Assembly (NCBI GenBank): GCA_026400435.1
Contig: JAPLOZ010000005.1
Coordinates: forward strand, 20,994-84,993
DNA length: 64,000 nucleotides
From: Hyphomicrobiales bacterium
GTDB lineage: Bacteria > Pseudomonadota > Alphaproteobacteria > Rhizobiales > Rhizobiaceae
Direction of reading: 5' to 3'
In this document: positions 9,159 to 19,069 of the stretch, one piece after another
How positions within the stretch are numbered: the first letter of the stretch is position 1
Layout of the letters: the number at the start of each line of letters is the position of its first letter
Position numbers and translations under genes: made by a program
The notes under the pieces: generated by a model
The model's database searches: none
What the model saw: only the letters and a program-made list of their open reading frames with translations
Told to the model about the DNA's origin: nothing

Positions 9159-10112
9159 CTATGTGCGACGCTCGACGCCCGGCAGGACGCAGAGCATTTC
9201 GAACAGCAGGTAGGCAGCAGTCAGCGCCGTGTTGCCGGTCGTGTCGTAGGGAGGAGACACCTCGACCAGGTCGCAGCCGACGAGGTTTAGCCCCCAGCAG
9301 CCGCGTATGATTTCCAGCGCCTGGATGGTGGTCAGGCCGCCGATCTCGGGTGTGCCTGTGCCCGGCGCGAAGCCGGGGTCGAGGCTGTCGATGTCGTAGG
9401 ACAGGTAGACCGGCCCGTCGCCCATCTGGAGACGCACCTCCTCCATCAGCGGCGTCAGCGATTTCCACCAGCACTCCTCGGCCTGCACGACGCGGAAACC
9501 CTGTTTGCGTGGCCAGTCGAAATCGTCGGCGGCGTAGCCGGAGCCACGCAGGCCGATCTGGATGCAGCGTTTCGTGTCGAGGACGCCGGCCTCGACCGCG
9601 CGGCGAAACGGCGTGCCGTGCGCGATCGGTTCCCCGAACATGTGATCGTTGATGTCGGCATGGGCGTCGACGTGGATGAGACCCACCGGGCCGTGCTTCT
9701 TCGCCATGGCGCGCAGGATCGGATAGGCGATGGTGTGGTCGCCGCCTAGCGTCAGCGGGATGCAGTCGTCGGCGAGAATACGGTCATAGGCCTCTGTGAT
9801 GATGTCCATGCATTTCGGCAGATTGAACGTGTCGATAGCCACGTCGCCGATGTCGGCGACCTGCAGGCTGTCGAAGGGGGCCGCCCGCGATGCCATGTTG
9901 TAGGGCCGCACGAAGCTGGATTCCGCCCTGATCTGGCGCGGCCCGAAGCGCGTGCCGGGGCGGTTGGATGTGCCGATGTCCATCGGAACGCCGACAAAGC
10001 AGGCGTCAAGACCCTTGGCCGTGGCCTGGGTCGGCAGCCGCATGAAGGTCGCCGGCGCGCCGAAGCGGGGCATCTCGTTGCCGCCGAGAGGCTGGTTGAA
10101 TTTGGTCGTCAT
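9159..10112 (-). CDS. speB: Agmatinase / ureohydrolase
   Basis: This 317-residue arginase-superfamily protein has the binuclear Mn motifs: GGDHTIAYP, HVDAHADIND and SYDIDSLDPGFAPGTGTPE. The SFVRPYN-like N-terminal region and SPPYDTTGNTALTAA at the end fit agmatinase or the closely related guanidinobutyrase/guanidinopropionase subgroups. Agmatinase makes putrescine and urea from agmatine. Substrate within the family cannot be fixed from sequence alone. It is the first gene of a two-gene unit with the DadA-like oxidase. Confidence 0.88.
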   Translation of the reverse strand: MTTKFNQPLGGNEMPRFGAPATFMRLPTQATAKGLDACFVGVPMDIGTSNRPGTRFGPRQIRAESSFVRPYNMASRAAPFDSLQVADIGDVAIDTFNLPKCMDIITEAYDRILADDCIPLTLGGDHTIAYPILRAMAKKHGPVGLIHVDAHADINDHMFGEPIAHGTPFRRAVEAGVLDTKRCIQIGLRGSGYAADDFDWPRKQGFRVVQAEECWWKSLTPLMEEVRLQMGDGPVYLSYDIDSLDPGFAPGTGTPEIGGLTTIQALEIIRGCWGLNLVGCDLVEVSPPYDTTGNTALTAAYLLFEMLCVLPGVERRT

Positions 10113-10216
10113 GTCATGCTTTCCAGTGCTTACCGGCGTTCAATCGGGATGCGGCGATTGTCGGAAAGCGCGGGCCGAAAAGCAACCGCCCGACATGCCG
10201 GCCAAGCCCTGCGGCC

Positions 10217-11218
10217 TCAGGCCCGGTTCGGCCAGTTCTTGGTCGCCAGGATGCGCTCCCATGCCAACGCATCCGACACGATCCTGTCGAGGTCGTCGAA
10301 TTGGGGCGTCCAGCCGAATTCCCGGCGCGCCAGATCGGAATCGGCGACAACCGCAACCGCGTCGCCTGGGCGACGGCCGGCAATCCTGACGTCGATCGCC
10401 CCGCCGTAGACCCTTTTGACGCTCTCCATGACCTCAAGCACCGAGTAGCCGTGACCGTAGCCACAATTGGCGACAAGGCTTTTGCCGCCGGCCCGCAGCC
10501 GTCCAAGCGCAAGCCGATGCGCGGCAACAAGATCGCTGACGTGGATGTAGTCGCGGATACAGGTTCCGTCCGGCGTAGGATAGTCGTCGCCGTAAATCTG
10601 CATGAAAGGCCGCTTGCCGAGCGCCGTCTCCGCGGCCACCTTGATGAGCAGGGTCGCGCCCGGCGTCGACTGGCCGGTGCGGCCGGCTGGGTCGGCGCCG
10701 GCCACGTTGAAATAGCGCAGCACCGTATAGTCGAAGCCCGGGTACGCGGCGGCCGTGTCGCGCAGTATCCATTCGGTCATCAATTTCGACGTGCCATAGG
10801 GCGACTCGGGCGCCGTGCGCGCGCCCTCCTCAACCGGCTCGACGCCGGCAGTGCCATAGACGGCCGCCGTGGAGGAGAAGATGAAATGCGGCACGCCCTC
10901 GCGCACGGCGTCGGCCACGAGACTGCGCGTCTTGCAGGTGTTGTTCTCATAGTAGAGCAGCGGGTCCGAAACCGATTCGGGCACGATGAGCGAGCCCGCA
11001 AAGTGGATGATCGCTGTCACCTTGTGCTCGCGCAGGATGCGCGACACCAGTGCGCTGTCGCCAACGTCTCCCACGTAAAGCTTCGCTTCCGCGGGAACTG
11101 CCCAGTCGAATCCGGAAGAAAGCCGGTCCAGCACCACCACCTCTTCACCGTGGTCGAGCAGTTCCCAGACCATGTGGCTGCCGATATATCCGGCTCCGCC
11201 GGTGACGAGTACGCTCAT
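10217..11218 (-). CDS. galE: UDP-glucose 4-epimerase
   Basis: This 333-residue short-chain dehydrogenase-type epimerase has the NAD-binding motif VTGGAGYIGSHMVWELL, the catalytic triad Ser in FSSTAAVYG and the YxxxK in YGTSKLMTE, and the GalE signature RYFNVAGADPAGRTG. It interconverts UDP-glucose and UDP-galactose (and possibly GlcNAc/GalNAc forms) for surface polysaccharides. The ATG is preceded by GGAGAACC. It stands alone and is transcribed divergently from hemA. Confidence 0.93.
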   Translation of the reverse strand: MSVLVTGGAGYIGSHMVWELLDHGEEVVVLDRLSSGFDWAVPAEAKLYVGDVGDSALVSRILREHKVTAIIHFAGSLIVPESVSDPLLYYENNTCKTRSLVADAVREGVPHFIFSSTAAVYGTAGVEPVEEGARTAPESPYGTSKLMTEWILRDTAAAYPGFDYTVLRYFNVAGADPAGRTGQSTPGATLLIKVAAETALGKRPFMQIYGDDYPTPDGTCIRDYIHVSDLVAAHRLALGRLRAGGKSLVANCGYGHGYSVLEVMESVKRVYGGAIDVRIAGRRPGDAVAVVADSDLARREFGWTPQFDDLDRIVSDALAWERILATKNWPNRA

Positions 11219-11258
11219 TCTGGTTCTCCAGGCGTCGGTCGGGCGTTAGGGCACCGGA

Positions 11259-11283
11259 CCGAAAAGTGGAATCTGGTTTTCGG
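11259..11283. repeat. Short rhizobial-type intergenic palindrome
   Basis: CCGAAAA at 11259-11265 and TTTTCGG at 11277-11283 form a perfect 7-bp inverted repeat around GTGGAATCTGG. The motif 'cCGAAAAGTGG...GGTTTTCGG' is a very common dispersed palindrome in Rhizobiales intergenic DNA (recalled knowledge, not searched here). It lies in the 5' region of galE, so it is not a terminator for that gene. Confidence 0.55.
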
Positions 11284-11437
11284 ATCGCTCCGATGCTCCA
11301 TCAACAATTTTAGATCGTCCTTTGTGCGTCCGACACGACGCACGGCGATCTATTAGCCAAAGCAACTGTCCCGAAACCAGCGGAATCTCGCGAAGGCATA
11401 GGACGGTTACCTCACGGATGCATCTCTTCGATTGAAT

Positions 11438-11451
11438 TTGACCGGGATCAA
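11438..11451. promoter_or_regulatory. FNR/FixK-type box upstream of hemA
   Basis: TTGACCGGGATCAA matches the FNR/FnrL/FixK consensus TTGAT-N4-ATCAA with one mismatch. It sits about 125 bases upstream of the HemA start codon. Oxygen control of hemA by FnrL is established in Rhodobacter, so a similar role here is plausible. No promoter elements were assigned with confidence. Confidence 0.65.
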
Positions 11452-11574
11452 GGAAGCAATGGTGCGACCGCGTCGTTAGTGTGGGGGCGGGCGTGGCATT
11501 TTGACCGTTTTGGTCCGATGGACGAGAAAAACGCGACCCTCTATGATCCGCGCGCAAATACCCGGAAGGCCAGA

Positions 11575-12852
11575 ATGAACTACCAGCGTTTTTTTCAGGA
11601 AGCGATCGATCAGGTCCACGCCGAACGGCGCTACCGTGTCTTCGCCGACATCGAACGCATAGCCGGTTCATTTCCGCGCGCCATCTGGCGCTCCAACGGC
11701 AAAGCCGAGGAAATAACAGTCTGGTGTTCGAACGACTATCTGGGCATGGGCCAACATCCGGACGTGGTTGCAGCGATGCAGGCTGCGGCGGGCAGTATGG
11801 GCTCGGGCGCAGGCGGCACCCGCAATATATCCGGCACCACCCATCCGCTGGTCGAACTCGAGCTTGAACTGGCCGAGTTGCACGGCAAAGAGGCGGCGCT
11901 GGTGTTCACCTCCGGGTTCGTGTCCAACGAAGCTTCGATCTCCACGATTGGCCGGTTGCTGCCCAACTGCCTGATGGTCTCCGACGAACTGAATCATGCG
12001 TCGATGATCGAGGGCGTGCGCCGTTCGGGTACGGAAAAGAAAATCTTCCGGCACAACGACGTAGCGCATCTCGAAAGCATCCTCGCCGCGGCCGGCCGCG
12101 AACGGGCCAAGCTCATCGTATTCGAAAGCGTCTATTCGATGGACGGCGACATTTCGCCGATCGCCGAGATCGCTGATCTCGCCGAAAAATACAATGCCAT
12201 GACCTACATCGACGAGGTCCATGCGGTCGGCATGTATGGCAACCGCGGCGGCGGCATTACCGAGCGCGAGGGCCTTGCCCATCGCATCGATATCATCGAG
12301 GGCACGCTCGCCAAGGGGTTCGGCACGCTCGGCGGCTACATCGCGGCAAACTCAACGATCGTCGACGCCGTGCGCTCATACGCACCCGGTTTCATCTTCA
12401 CAACGGCTCTGCCACCGGCAATCGCGGCGGCCGCGACTGTCTCCATCCGCCATCTGAAGAACTCGCAGGTTGAACGCGAGGCGCAGCAGCGCCAGGTTAC
12501 GCGCACGAAAGAGATCCTGGCGGCGGCCGGCCTGCCGGTCATGCCTTCCAACACACACATCGTGCCGGTGCTGGTTGGCGACCCTGAACTCTGCAAGATG
12601 GCCACCGACCGGCTGCTGGGCGTCCACGGCATCTACATCCAGCCGATCAACTACCCGACGGTGCCCCGCGGCACGGAGCGCCTGCGCATCACGCCGACGC
12701 CATTCCACGACGAGGCGCTGATCGACCGCCTGTGCAACGCGCTGGTCGATACCTGGGATGCGCTGGGCATCCCCTACGGTTCAGCAGGCCGTCCCGCGGT
12801 CGCAAGTTCGGACCGCATCATCCCGCTTCTGGTGCCGAAGTCAGGCGGCTAA
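11575..12852 (+). CDS. hemA: 5-aminolevulinate synthase
   Basis: This 425-residue PLP enzyme condenses glycine and succinyl-CoA to 5-aminolevulinate, the alphaproteobacterial (Shemin) entry to heme. Recognisable blocks are YRVFADIER at the N-terminus, [27 protein letters not shown], the aspartate in [12 protein letters not shown], and the PLP lysine in [15 protein letters not shown]. The C-terminus [24 protein letters not shown] is typical. The ATG at 11575 follows GGAAGG and gives the usual family length of about 405-425. It ends 3 bases from the convergent aminotransferase gene. Confidence 0.96.
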   Translation: MNYQRFFQEAIDQVHAERRYRVFADIERIAGSFPRAIWRSNGKAEEITVWCSNDYLGMGQHPDVVAAMQAAAGSMGSGAGGTRNISGTTHPLVELELELAELHGKEAALVFTSGFVSNEASISTIGRLLPNCLMVSDELNHASMIEGVRRSGTEKKIFRHNDVAHLESILAAAGRERAKLIVFESVYSMDGDISPIAEIADLAEKYNAMTYIDEVHAVGMYGNRGGGITEREGLAHRIDIIEGTLAKGFGTLGGYIAANSTIVDAVRSYAPGFIFTTALPPAIAAAATVSIRHLKNSQVEREAQQRQVTRTKEILAAAGLPVMPSNTHIVPVLVGDPELCKMATDRLLGVHGIYIQPINYPTVPRGTERLRITPTPFHDEALIDRLCNALVDTWDALGIPYGSAGRPAVASSDRIIPLLVPKSGG

Positions 12853-12855
12853 GCC

Positions 12856-14022
12856 TCAGACGGTCCTGATCCATTCCGCCAGCCTGTTGCCGGCTTCCTC
12901 GATCTGGTCGGGACGGCGGTGGAAGCACAGGCGCAGATAGCCCTCGCCGGCCTTGCCGAAGGCGATGCCCGGGGCGAGCCCGACACCTGCCTTGTCGACG
13001 ATGTCGAACGCGGCCCCGGTCGAATCCTGCATGCCGTCCACGGCGAAGAACAAGTAGAAGGCGCCGGGCGGGACGCTGAAGCGGACCCTGCCGGTTCCGG
13101 CGAGCTTGCGGCATATCAGGTCGCGCGAGGCCTGCGCCTGCTTCACCTGCGACGCCAGGAACGCGTCGCCTTCGTCGAGCGCGGCGATGCCGCCGCGCTG
13201 CAGGAACTGGGCGACGCCGGAACTGGAATACTGGATCAGGTTCTCGAAGGTCCGCGCCAGCGAGGGATGCGAGCGCAGCCAGCCGATCCGCCAGCCGGTC
13301 ATCGCCCAGTTCTTGGAGAAGGTATTGACGAAGAGGATTCGGTCCTCGGGCTCCATGATGTCCATGAAGGAAGGCGCGCGGCGTCCGCCGTAGTGAAACA
13401 GCGCATAGATCTCGTCGGCGATGATCCACAGCCCGTGGCGGCGAGCCAGATCGAGCAACGCCCTCAGCGTTTCGACATCGGCGGTCCAGCCGGTCGGATT
13501 GGCCGGCGTGTTGACGAAGATCACCCTGGTTCGCGATGTCACCGCCGCCTCGACGCGGGCGACATCGCAATACCACCCGTTGCCGCCCTCGCTCAGCGGC
13601 ACGGGAACCGGCACCGCGCCGGCCACGCCGGCTGCGCCCGCGAAATTCGGCCAGGCCGGCTCAAGATAAATCGCCTCGTCGCCCGCGCCTGTCGTCGCCT
13701 GCAGCGCCAGCACGATCGCCTGCATGCCGCCGATCGTGACGATGAATTCGTCGGGCGAGAAGACGCCCCCGAAATGCCTCGTGTGGAATCGCGCCAGCGC
13801 CTCGCGCAGATCGGGAATGCCGCCCTGCCAGGTGTAGAAGGTCTCGCCCGCCGCGAGGCCACGGTTGGCCGCCGCGACGATGAAATCCGGCGTCGGCTGA
13901 TCGCTCTCGCCAGCCCAGAGCGGGATGAGGCCCTTGCGGTCGCGACCATAATTGGCGACGGCCTCGATTCCGCTCACGGGCGCCAGGCGCGCTTCGGCGC
14001 GCAACAGTTCGGTCAGGGACAT
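12856..14022 (-). CDS. PLP-dependent aminotransferase, class I/II
   Basis: This 388-residue fold-type I aminotransferase includes LIPLWAGESDQPTPDF, the substrate-binding NTPANPTGW motif, the Asp of IIADEIYALFHY, and the PLP lysine in NTFSKNWAMTGWRIGW. A conserved Arg for the substrate carboxylate lies near YLRLCFH. The start is placed at the ATG giving SLTELLRAEARL; the longer open frame upstream has no family similarity. The family covers aspartate, aromatic and other aminotransferases, and substrate cannot be told. It is a single gene, 101 bases from the mscL stop. Confidence 0.88.
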   Translation of the reverse strand: MSLTELLRAEARLAPVSGIEAVANYGRDRKGLIPLWAGESDQPTPDFIVAAANRGLAAGETFYTWQGGIPDLREALARFHTRHFGGVFSPDEFIVTIGGMQAIVLALQATTGAGDEAIYLEPAWPNFAGAAGVAGAVPVPVPLSEGGNGWYCDVARVEAAVTSRTRVIFVNTPANPTGWTADVETLRALLDLARRHGLWIIADEIYALFHYGGRRAPSFMDIMEPEDRILFVNTFSKNWAMTGWRIGWLRSHPSLARTFENLIQYSSSGVAQFLQRGGIAALDEGDAFLASQVKQAQASRDLICRKLAGTGRVRFSVPPGAFYLFFAVDGMQDSTGAAFDIVDKAGVGLAPGIAFGKAGEGYLRLCFHRRPDQIEEAGNRLAEWIRTV

Positions 14023-14123
14023 GGAGCTTCCGTCGCGTTGCTGGAAGCCCGACTTAGCCGGTTTCGGCTCCGGAGCAAACCGCAACCCGGCCGCCAGCGC
14101 GGCCGGGCTCTTGATCCAGCAAC

Positions 14124-14549
14124 TCAGGCCCGTTTGGCAAGCAGGTCGCGGATCTCGGTCAGAAGCAGCACGTCGGCAGGCGGCGGGGCGGCGGGACCCG
14201 CGGCCTTCTGCTTCTCGAGACGCTTGCGCATGGTGTTCACGCCCTTGACCATCAGGAAGATGATCCATGCGAGAATGAGGAAGTTGATGACGACCGTCAG
14301 GAAGTTGCCGTATGCGAACACCGCACCTTGCTTCTTCGCTTCAGCCAGCGAAGTCGCCGTGACACTGGACGAAAGCGGCAGGTAGTAGTTCGAGAAATCG
14401 AAGCCGCCGAAGATCGCTCCGACGATCGGCATGATGATGTCGGCCACCAGCGACGAGACGATCAGGCCGAATGCGCCGCCAATGATGACGCCGACGGCAA
14501 GGTCCATGACGTTGCCTTTGGAGATAAATTCCTGGAATTCCTTGATCAT
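14124..14549 (-). CDS. mscL: Large-conductance mechanosensitive channel
   Basis: This 141-residue protein starts [27 protein letters not shown], the conserved N-terminal amphipathic helix and first membrane helix of MscL. The second helix is [21 protein letters not shown], and the C-terminal bundle ends [13 protein letters not shown]. MscL homopentamers open under membrane tension to release solutes on osmotic down-shock. The start is supported by GGAGGG 5 bases upstream. Confidence 0.96.
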   Translation of the reverse strand: MIKEFQEFISKGNVMDLAVGVIIGGAFGLIVSSLVADIIMPIVGAIFGGFDFSNYYLPLSSSVTATSLAEAKKQGAVFAYGNFLTVVINFLILAWIIFLMVKGVNTMRKRLEKQKAAGPAAPPPADVLLLTEIRDLLAKRA

Positions 14550-14809
14550 TTGGCACCCTCCATTCTGATCGCTGGCCCGGCAGGACTCTGCATCACCATT
14601 CGCCCAGCATATCGCAAATTGCAAGGGTTGCAGAAAGTCGAAACTGCATCGCGTGACCCACCTTTGTTGCGACCCGACAGGCTCGAGGAACTCGCCGGGC
14701 GACAACACAGCCCGAGCTTGCGCACATCCAGCAGCCATAGACTTGCGCTGAAAGCTATGGTTGCCTTCGACGGCCTACATGCATCGCTGGACAGGGAGGT
14801 GTTTCGGGC

Positions 14810-17800
14810 GTGCAGGGACTGTTCGTCGTCCTCATAGCAGTCGCCTATGTGACGCTGCTCTTTCTGATCGCAAGCCTTGGCGACCGCTGGTCGGCGGCGC
14901 GCGGTCCGGCGCGTACGCGCCCCTACATCTACGCGCTCAGCCTCGCCATCTACTGCACGTCGTGGACCTTCTTCGGCTCGGTCGGCCTCGCAACCGAGCG
15001 CGGGCTGGAATTCCTCGCCATCTACATCGGGCCGATGCTCGTCTTCGTTTTCGGCTTCCCGCTGCTCAGGCGCATCATCGCGCTCGCCAAGGCCGAGAAG
15101 ATAACCTCGATCGCCGACTTCCTGGGCGCACGCTACGGCAAGAGCTTCGCGGTCGCGGCAATCGCCACGCTGATCGCTGTCGTGGGCGCGGTTCCCTACA
15201 TCGCGCTCCAGCTCAAGGCTATCTCTGGGTCGGTAAGCCTGATGGTAGGCCACTACAGCGGCGCACCCTTTTCCTTCGACCCGTTCGTCAGCGACATCTC
15301 GCTGATCATAGCGATGCTGCTGGCCCTGTTCGCGGTGCTGTTCGGCACGCGGCACGCGGACGCGACCGAGCACCAGGACGGGCTTGTTCTGGCGGTGGCC
15401 GTCGAATCCGTGGTCAAGCTCGCCGCCTTTCTGGCGGTCGGCGTCTTCGTCTTCTTCTTCCTGTTCGACGGGCCCGAGGGGCTGTTCGACGCGCTGTCCG
15501 CAAGCGCCGATGTCCAGGCATCGCTCGACTACAGGACATCGCTCGGCACCTGGCTGGTCCTGACCTCGCTCAGCGGCTTCGCCATCATCATGCTGCCGCG
15601 GCAATTCTATGTGATGATCGTCGAGAACCGGGCCGAGACCGAACTGCGGACCGCAACGTGGGTGTTCCCGCTCTATCTGATCGCCATCAACCTCTTCGTG
15701 CTGCCGGTCGCGCTCGCCGGGCTCGTTCTTGTGGGCAACGCCACCAGCAGCGATCTCTACGTCCTGTCGCTGCCCCTGCTCAACGGCCACGATCTGCTCG
15801 CAATGGCAGCTTTCGTCGGCGGCCTCTCGGCGGCGACAGCCATGGTGATCGTGGCGAGCGTCGCCCTGTCGATCATGGTCTCCAACGACCTTGTCATACC
15901 GCTGTTCGTGCGCCGGCTGCTGAAGGGCCAGCCGGCCGAGAACGGCGACTGGTCGAGCCTCATCCTCAACATCCGCCGCGCGTCGATCTTCATCGTCCTG
16001 TTCGCGGCCTTCCTCTACTATCGTGAGAGCACCAACAACGCCCGCCTGGCATCGATCGGCCTGATGTCGTTCGCGGCGATCGCACAATTCGCGCCATCCT
16101 TCTTCGGCGGCCTGATCTGGCGCGGCGCCAACGCGCGGGGCGCAGCCCTTGGCATGACGGCGGGCATCCTGGTTTGGGCCTATACGCTGCTGTTCCCCTC
16201 GCTCGCCCCGCCCAGCACCTCGATACTGGTCGACGGCCTGTTCGGCATCGAGGCGCTGCGCCCGCAGTCCCTGTTCGGTACGGAAGCTGAGCCGCTCAAC
16301 CACGGGGTCATGTGGAGCCTGTCGATCAACCTGATCTTCTTCGTGTTCGGCTCGCTGTCGCGTGCTTCCGTGCCGCTGGAACGCATCCAGGCGGCGATCT
16401 TCGTGCCGCGCGACTCGGGCCCCATGCCCAGCCTGAAGCGGTTCCGCACGGCGATCACCGTCAACGACCTCAAGGACACGATCTCGCGCTATCTTGGCGT
16501 CGAGCGAACCGAGCGTTCCTTCCAGACATTCGAGGGCAGGAACGGCCCGCTGAACGGCAACGGACAGGCCGGGATGGACCTGATCCGGTTCTCCGAGCAG
16601 CTGCTTGCCAGCGCCGTCGGCTCGTCGTCGGCGCGGCTGATACTCTCGCTGCTCGTCAAGCGCGGCGACAGCGATGCGCGTGACACGTTCCGGCTGCTCG
16701 ACGACGCGACCGAGGCCCTGCAGCACAATCGCGACCTGCTGCAGATCGCCCTCGACCAGATGGAACAGGGCATAACGGTGTTCGACCAGGACTTCAGGCT
16801 GACCTGCTGGAACCGGCAGTACCGCAGGCTGTTCGACCTGCCCGACCAGATGGGCCAGGTCGGCGTTTCGCTCTACGAGATCCTCGGCCACCTGGTGCAG
16901 CGCGGCGATATCCAGCCGGACGCGCGGGTCACGGTGCTCGACCGCATGTCGACTTTCGGCGTGCCTTGGCAACTGGAACTCAAGACCAGCGGCAGGGTCA
17001 TCGAGCTACGCTCCAACCCGATGCCTGACGGCGGCATCGTGGCGACTTACGCCGACATCACGCAGCGCGTGGAGGCCGATATCGCGCTCAAGCGCGCCAA
17101 CGAATCGCTGGAGCAGCGGGTTGCGCGCCGCACCGCCGAACTGACGCGGGTGAACGAAGAACTGGCGCAGGCGCAGATGTTCGCGGAGGAGGCCAACCTC
17201 GGCAAGACGCGGTTCCTGGCCGCGGCCGGCCACGACATCCTGCAGCCGCTCAACGCCGCGCGCCTCTATTGCTCGTCCCTTCTCGAAAAGGCCGGCCAGG
17301 GGCCAACGGGCGACGCCGCCGCCAACATCGAATCCTCGCTGGAATCGGTCGAGACCATCCTTGGCGCGGTGCTGGATATTTCGCGGCTTGACGCCGGGGC
17401 GATGAAGCCGGCCGAAACCGTATTCCGGCTCGACGGGCTGCTGCGGCAGGTCGGAACCGACCTGCAGCCGCTGGCCGCCGAGAAGAAACTCGAACTGACG
17501 ATAGTTCCGTCTTCGCTGGCCGTCCGAACCGACCGCAACCTGTTGCGGCGGCTGATCCAGAACCTCGTTTCCAACGCTGTCAAATACACCCGCACGGGCC
17601 GCATCCTGGTCGGCGTGCGACGCCGGGGGGGACTGGCCGAAATCCAGGTATTCGATACCGGCATCGGCATTCCGGTCGACAAACTGTCGTCGATCTTCGG
17701 CGAGTTCACCCGGCTCGAGGAAGGTGCGAGGGAAGCACAGGGGCTTGGCCTCGGCCTGTCGATCGTCGACCGAATCGCGCGCGTCCTGCGGCTGGAACTG

Positions 17801-18301
17801 CAGGTCGATTCCGGGCGCGGCAAGGGTACCCGGTTCTCCGTTATCCTGCCGCTCACCGAAGCCGAACAGCATACCCCCACGACGCCGGCCACGATCGCAA
17901 CGTTGCCGGGCGCCGCGCTGACTGGAATGCGGGTGCTGTGCGTCGACAACGACCGGCGTATCCTGGAAGGGATGCGGCTTCTGCTCGAGGGCTGGGGCTG
18001 CGAGGTGCTGGTCCACTCCGGCTCCACGTCGCTGGCTTCCGCCGGCAGCATCGGCATACCGGACATCATACTTGCCGACTACCACCTCGACAGCGAGACG
18101 GGCCTCGACCTGATCGGCCAGTTGCGCGACCGTTTCGGCGAAATTGTCCCCGCGGTGCTGGTGACTGCCGACCGGTCGAGCGACGTGCGACAGGCGGCGG
18201 AGCGCCTCGACGTGCCGGTCATCAACAAACCGCTCAAGCCTGCGGTGCTGCGCGCGCTGATCACCCGCATCCGCCGCATGACGACGGCCGTCGCCGAATA
18301 A
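14810..18301 (+). CDS. Solute-symporter-coupled hybrid sensor histidine kinase
   Basis: This 1163-residue membrane sensor starts at a GTG with GGGAGGT 9 bases upstream. Residues 1 to about 490 form a sodium/solute-symporter (SSS) domain with many hydrophobic helices. A PAS-like region (about 640-760, LTCWNRQYRRLFDLP and GGIVATYADITQRV) and a coiled coil follow. The histidine phosphoacceptor is about His808 in AAGHDILQPLNAARL. The ATPase domain has the N-box NLVSNAVKYT and the G-boxes DTGIGI and GLGLGLSI. A C-terminal receiver domain has its phosphoacceptor at about Asp1090 (ILADYHLD). The architecture resembles CbrA and other SSS-kinases thought to couple nutrient transport to signalling. A LuxR-type regulator gene ends 6 bases away, convergently, and is a likely partner. 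Confidence 0.93.
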   Translation: MQGLFVVLIAVAYVTLLFLIASLGDRWSAARGPARTRPYIYALSLAIYCTSWTFFGSVGLATERGLEFLAIYIGPMLVFVFGFPLLRRIIALAKAEKITSIADFLGARYGKSFAVAAIATLIAVVGAVPYIALQLKAISGSVSLMVGHYSGAPFSFDPFVSDISLIIAMLLALFAVLFGTRHADATEHQDGLVLAVAVESVVKLAAFLAVGVFVFFFLFDGPEGLFDALSASADVQASLDYRTSLGTWLVLTSLSGFAIIMLPRQFYVMIVENRAETELRTATWVFPLYLIAINLFVLPVALAGLVLVGNATSSDLYVLSLPLLNGHDLLAMAAFVGGLSAATAMVIVASVALSIMVSNDLVIPLFVRRLLKGQPAENGDWSSLILNIRRASIFIVLFAAFLYYRESTNNARLASIGLMSFAAIAQFAPSFFGGLIWRGANARGAALGMTAGILVWAYTLLFPSLAPPSTSILVDGLFGIEALRPQSLFGTEAEPLNHGVMWSLSINLIFFVFGSLSRASVPLERIQAAIFVPRDSGPMPSLKRFRTAITVNDLKDTISRYLGVERTERSFQTFEGRNGPLNGNGQAGMDLIRFSEQLLASAVGSSSARLILSLLVKRGDSDARDTFRLLDDATEALQHNRDLLQIALDQMEQGITVFDQDFRLTCWNRQYRRLFDLPDQMGQVGVSLYEILGHLVQRGDIQPDARVTVLDRMSTFGVPWQLELKTSGRVIELRSNPMPDGGIVATYADITQRVEADIALKRANESLEQRVARRTAELTRVNEELAQAQMFAEEANLGKTRFLAAAGHDILQPLNAARLYCSSLLEKAGQGPTGDAAANIESSLESVETILGAVLDISRLDAGAMKPAETVFRLDGLLRQVGTDLQPLAAEKKLELTIVPSSLAVRTDRNLLRRLIQNLVSNAVKYTRTGRILVGVRRRGGLAEIQVFDTGIGIPVDKLSSIFGEFTRLEEGAREAQGLGLGLSIVDRIARVLRLELQVDSGRGKGTRFSVILPLTEAEQHTPTTPATIATLPGAALTGMRVLCVDNDRRILEGMRLLLEGWGCEVLVHSGSTSLASAGSIGIPDIILADYHLDSETGLDLIGQLRDRFGEIVPAVLVTADRSSDVRQAAERLDVPVINKPLKPAVLRALITRIRRMTTAVAE

Positions 18302-18307
18302 CCCGGT

Positions 18308-18967
18308 TCAGACCGACGGCTGCTGAGCATCGGTGCCAATGCGCGCAAGCAGGATGACGGCCTGGGTTCGGCTGTCCACCGCCAGCTTGTGGAGCACCGC
18401 CGAGACATGCGCCTTGATCGTGGCTTCCGAGACGCCAAGTTCGTAGGCGATCTGCTTGTTGAGAAGCCCTTCCGCCAGCATGCCCAGCACGCGCGTCTGC
18501 TGCGGGGTCAGCGACTGAAGGCGCTTGATGAGATCGGAAATCTCAGCATCCCTCTCAACGCCGAGATCGATGCCGGCCGGCGCCGTGACCCCGCCGCCAA
18601 GCACTGTGTCGACCGCGGCGCGAATGTCCTCCATGCTGGCCGACTTCGAAATGAATCCGGACGCCCCGAGTTCGAGTGCACGGCGGATCGTCTGCGCGTC
18701 GTCATGCGCCGAAACGACAACCAGCGGAACGGTTGCGTTGATGCCCCTCAGCGAAATCAGCCCGGACAGCCCCGCGGCGCCTGGCATTGCAAGGTCGAGG
18801 AGCACCAGATCGATCTCCTCGTTTCCGGCGAGCAGCGACTTGGCGCTGTCGAAGTCGCCGGCCTCAAGGATGGAAGCGACATCGCCGATGCCGGCGAGCG
18901 CCTGCTTGAGGGCGCCGCGGAAAAGCGGGTGGTCGTCCGCGATCACGAACTTGTAGCCAGACGGCAA
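18308..18967 (-). CDS. LuxR/NarL-type response regulator
   Basis: This 219-residue regulator has an N-terminal receiver domain (FVIADDHPLFRGALKQAL; phosphoacceptor about Asp58 in LVLLDLAMPG; conserved Lys in GFISKSASMEDI) and a C-terminal LuxR helix-turn-helix (about residues 150-210: LTPQQTRVLGMLAEGLLNKQIAYELGVSE). The start is TTG with a strong GGGAGGGG upstream. It lies tail-to-tail with the hybrid kinase gene, 6 bases apart. Hybrid SSS-kinases commonly neighbour this type of regulator, so it is the presumed output partner. Its targets are unknown. Confidence 0.93.
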   Translation of the reverse strand: MPSGYKFVIADDHPLFRGALKQALAGIGDVASILEAGDFDSAKSLLAGNEEIDLVLLDLAMPGAAGLSGLISLRGINATVPLVVVSAHDDAQTIRRALELGASGFISKSASMEDIRAAVDTVLGGGVTAPAGIDLGVERDAEISDLIKRLQSLTPQQTRVLGMLAEGLLNKQIAYELGVSEATIKAHVSAVLHKLAVDSRTQAVILLARIGTDAQQPSV

Positions 18968-19069
18968 AAATCCCCTCCCGCTTCACCCGCGCCTTGTTTC
19001 CGGCGCGGCTAGGCTGCCGATTATGCGGCGCAAACCTGCATTTACAAGCGGCAATGCCGCCGTTCCGCG

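Larger units (their letters stand above)
11219..11574. other. galE/hemA divergent regulatory region
   Basis: This is 356 bases without a gene between two divergent transcription units. It contains a rhizobial-type palindrome near galE (11259-11283) and an FNR/FixK-type box (11438-11451) on the hemA side. An in-frame upstream GTG at 11479 could lengthen HemA by 32 residues, but that extension is not HemA-like and the ATG at 11575 has a better ribosome-binding site. Nothing else is recognised. Confidence 0.6.
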
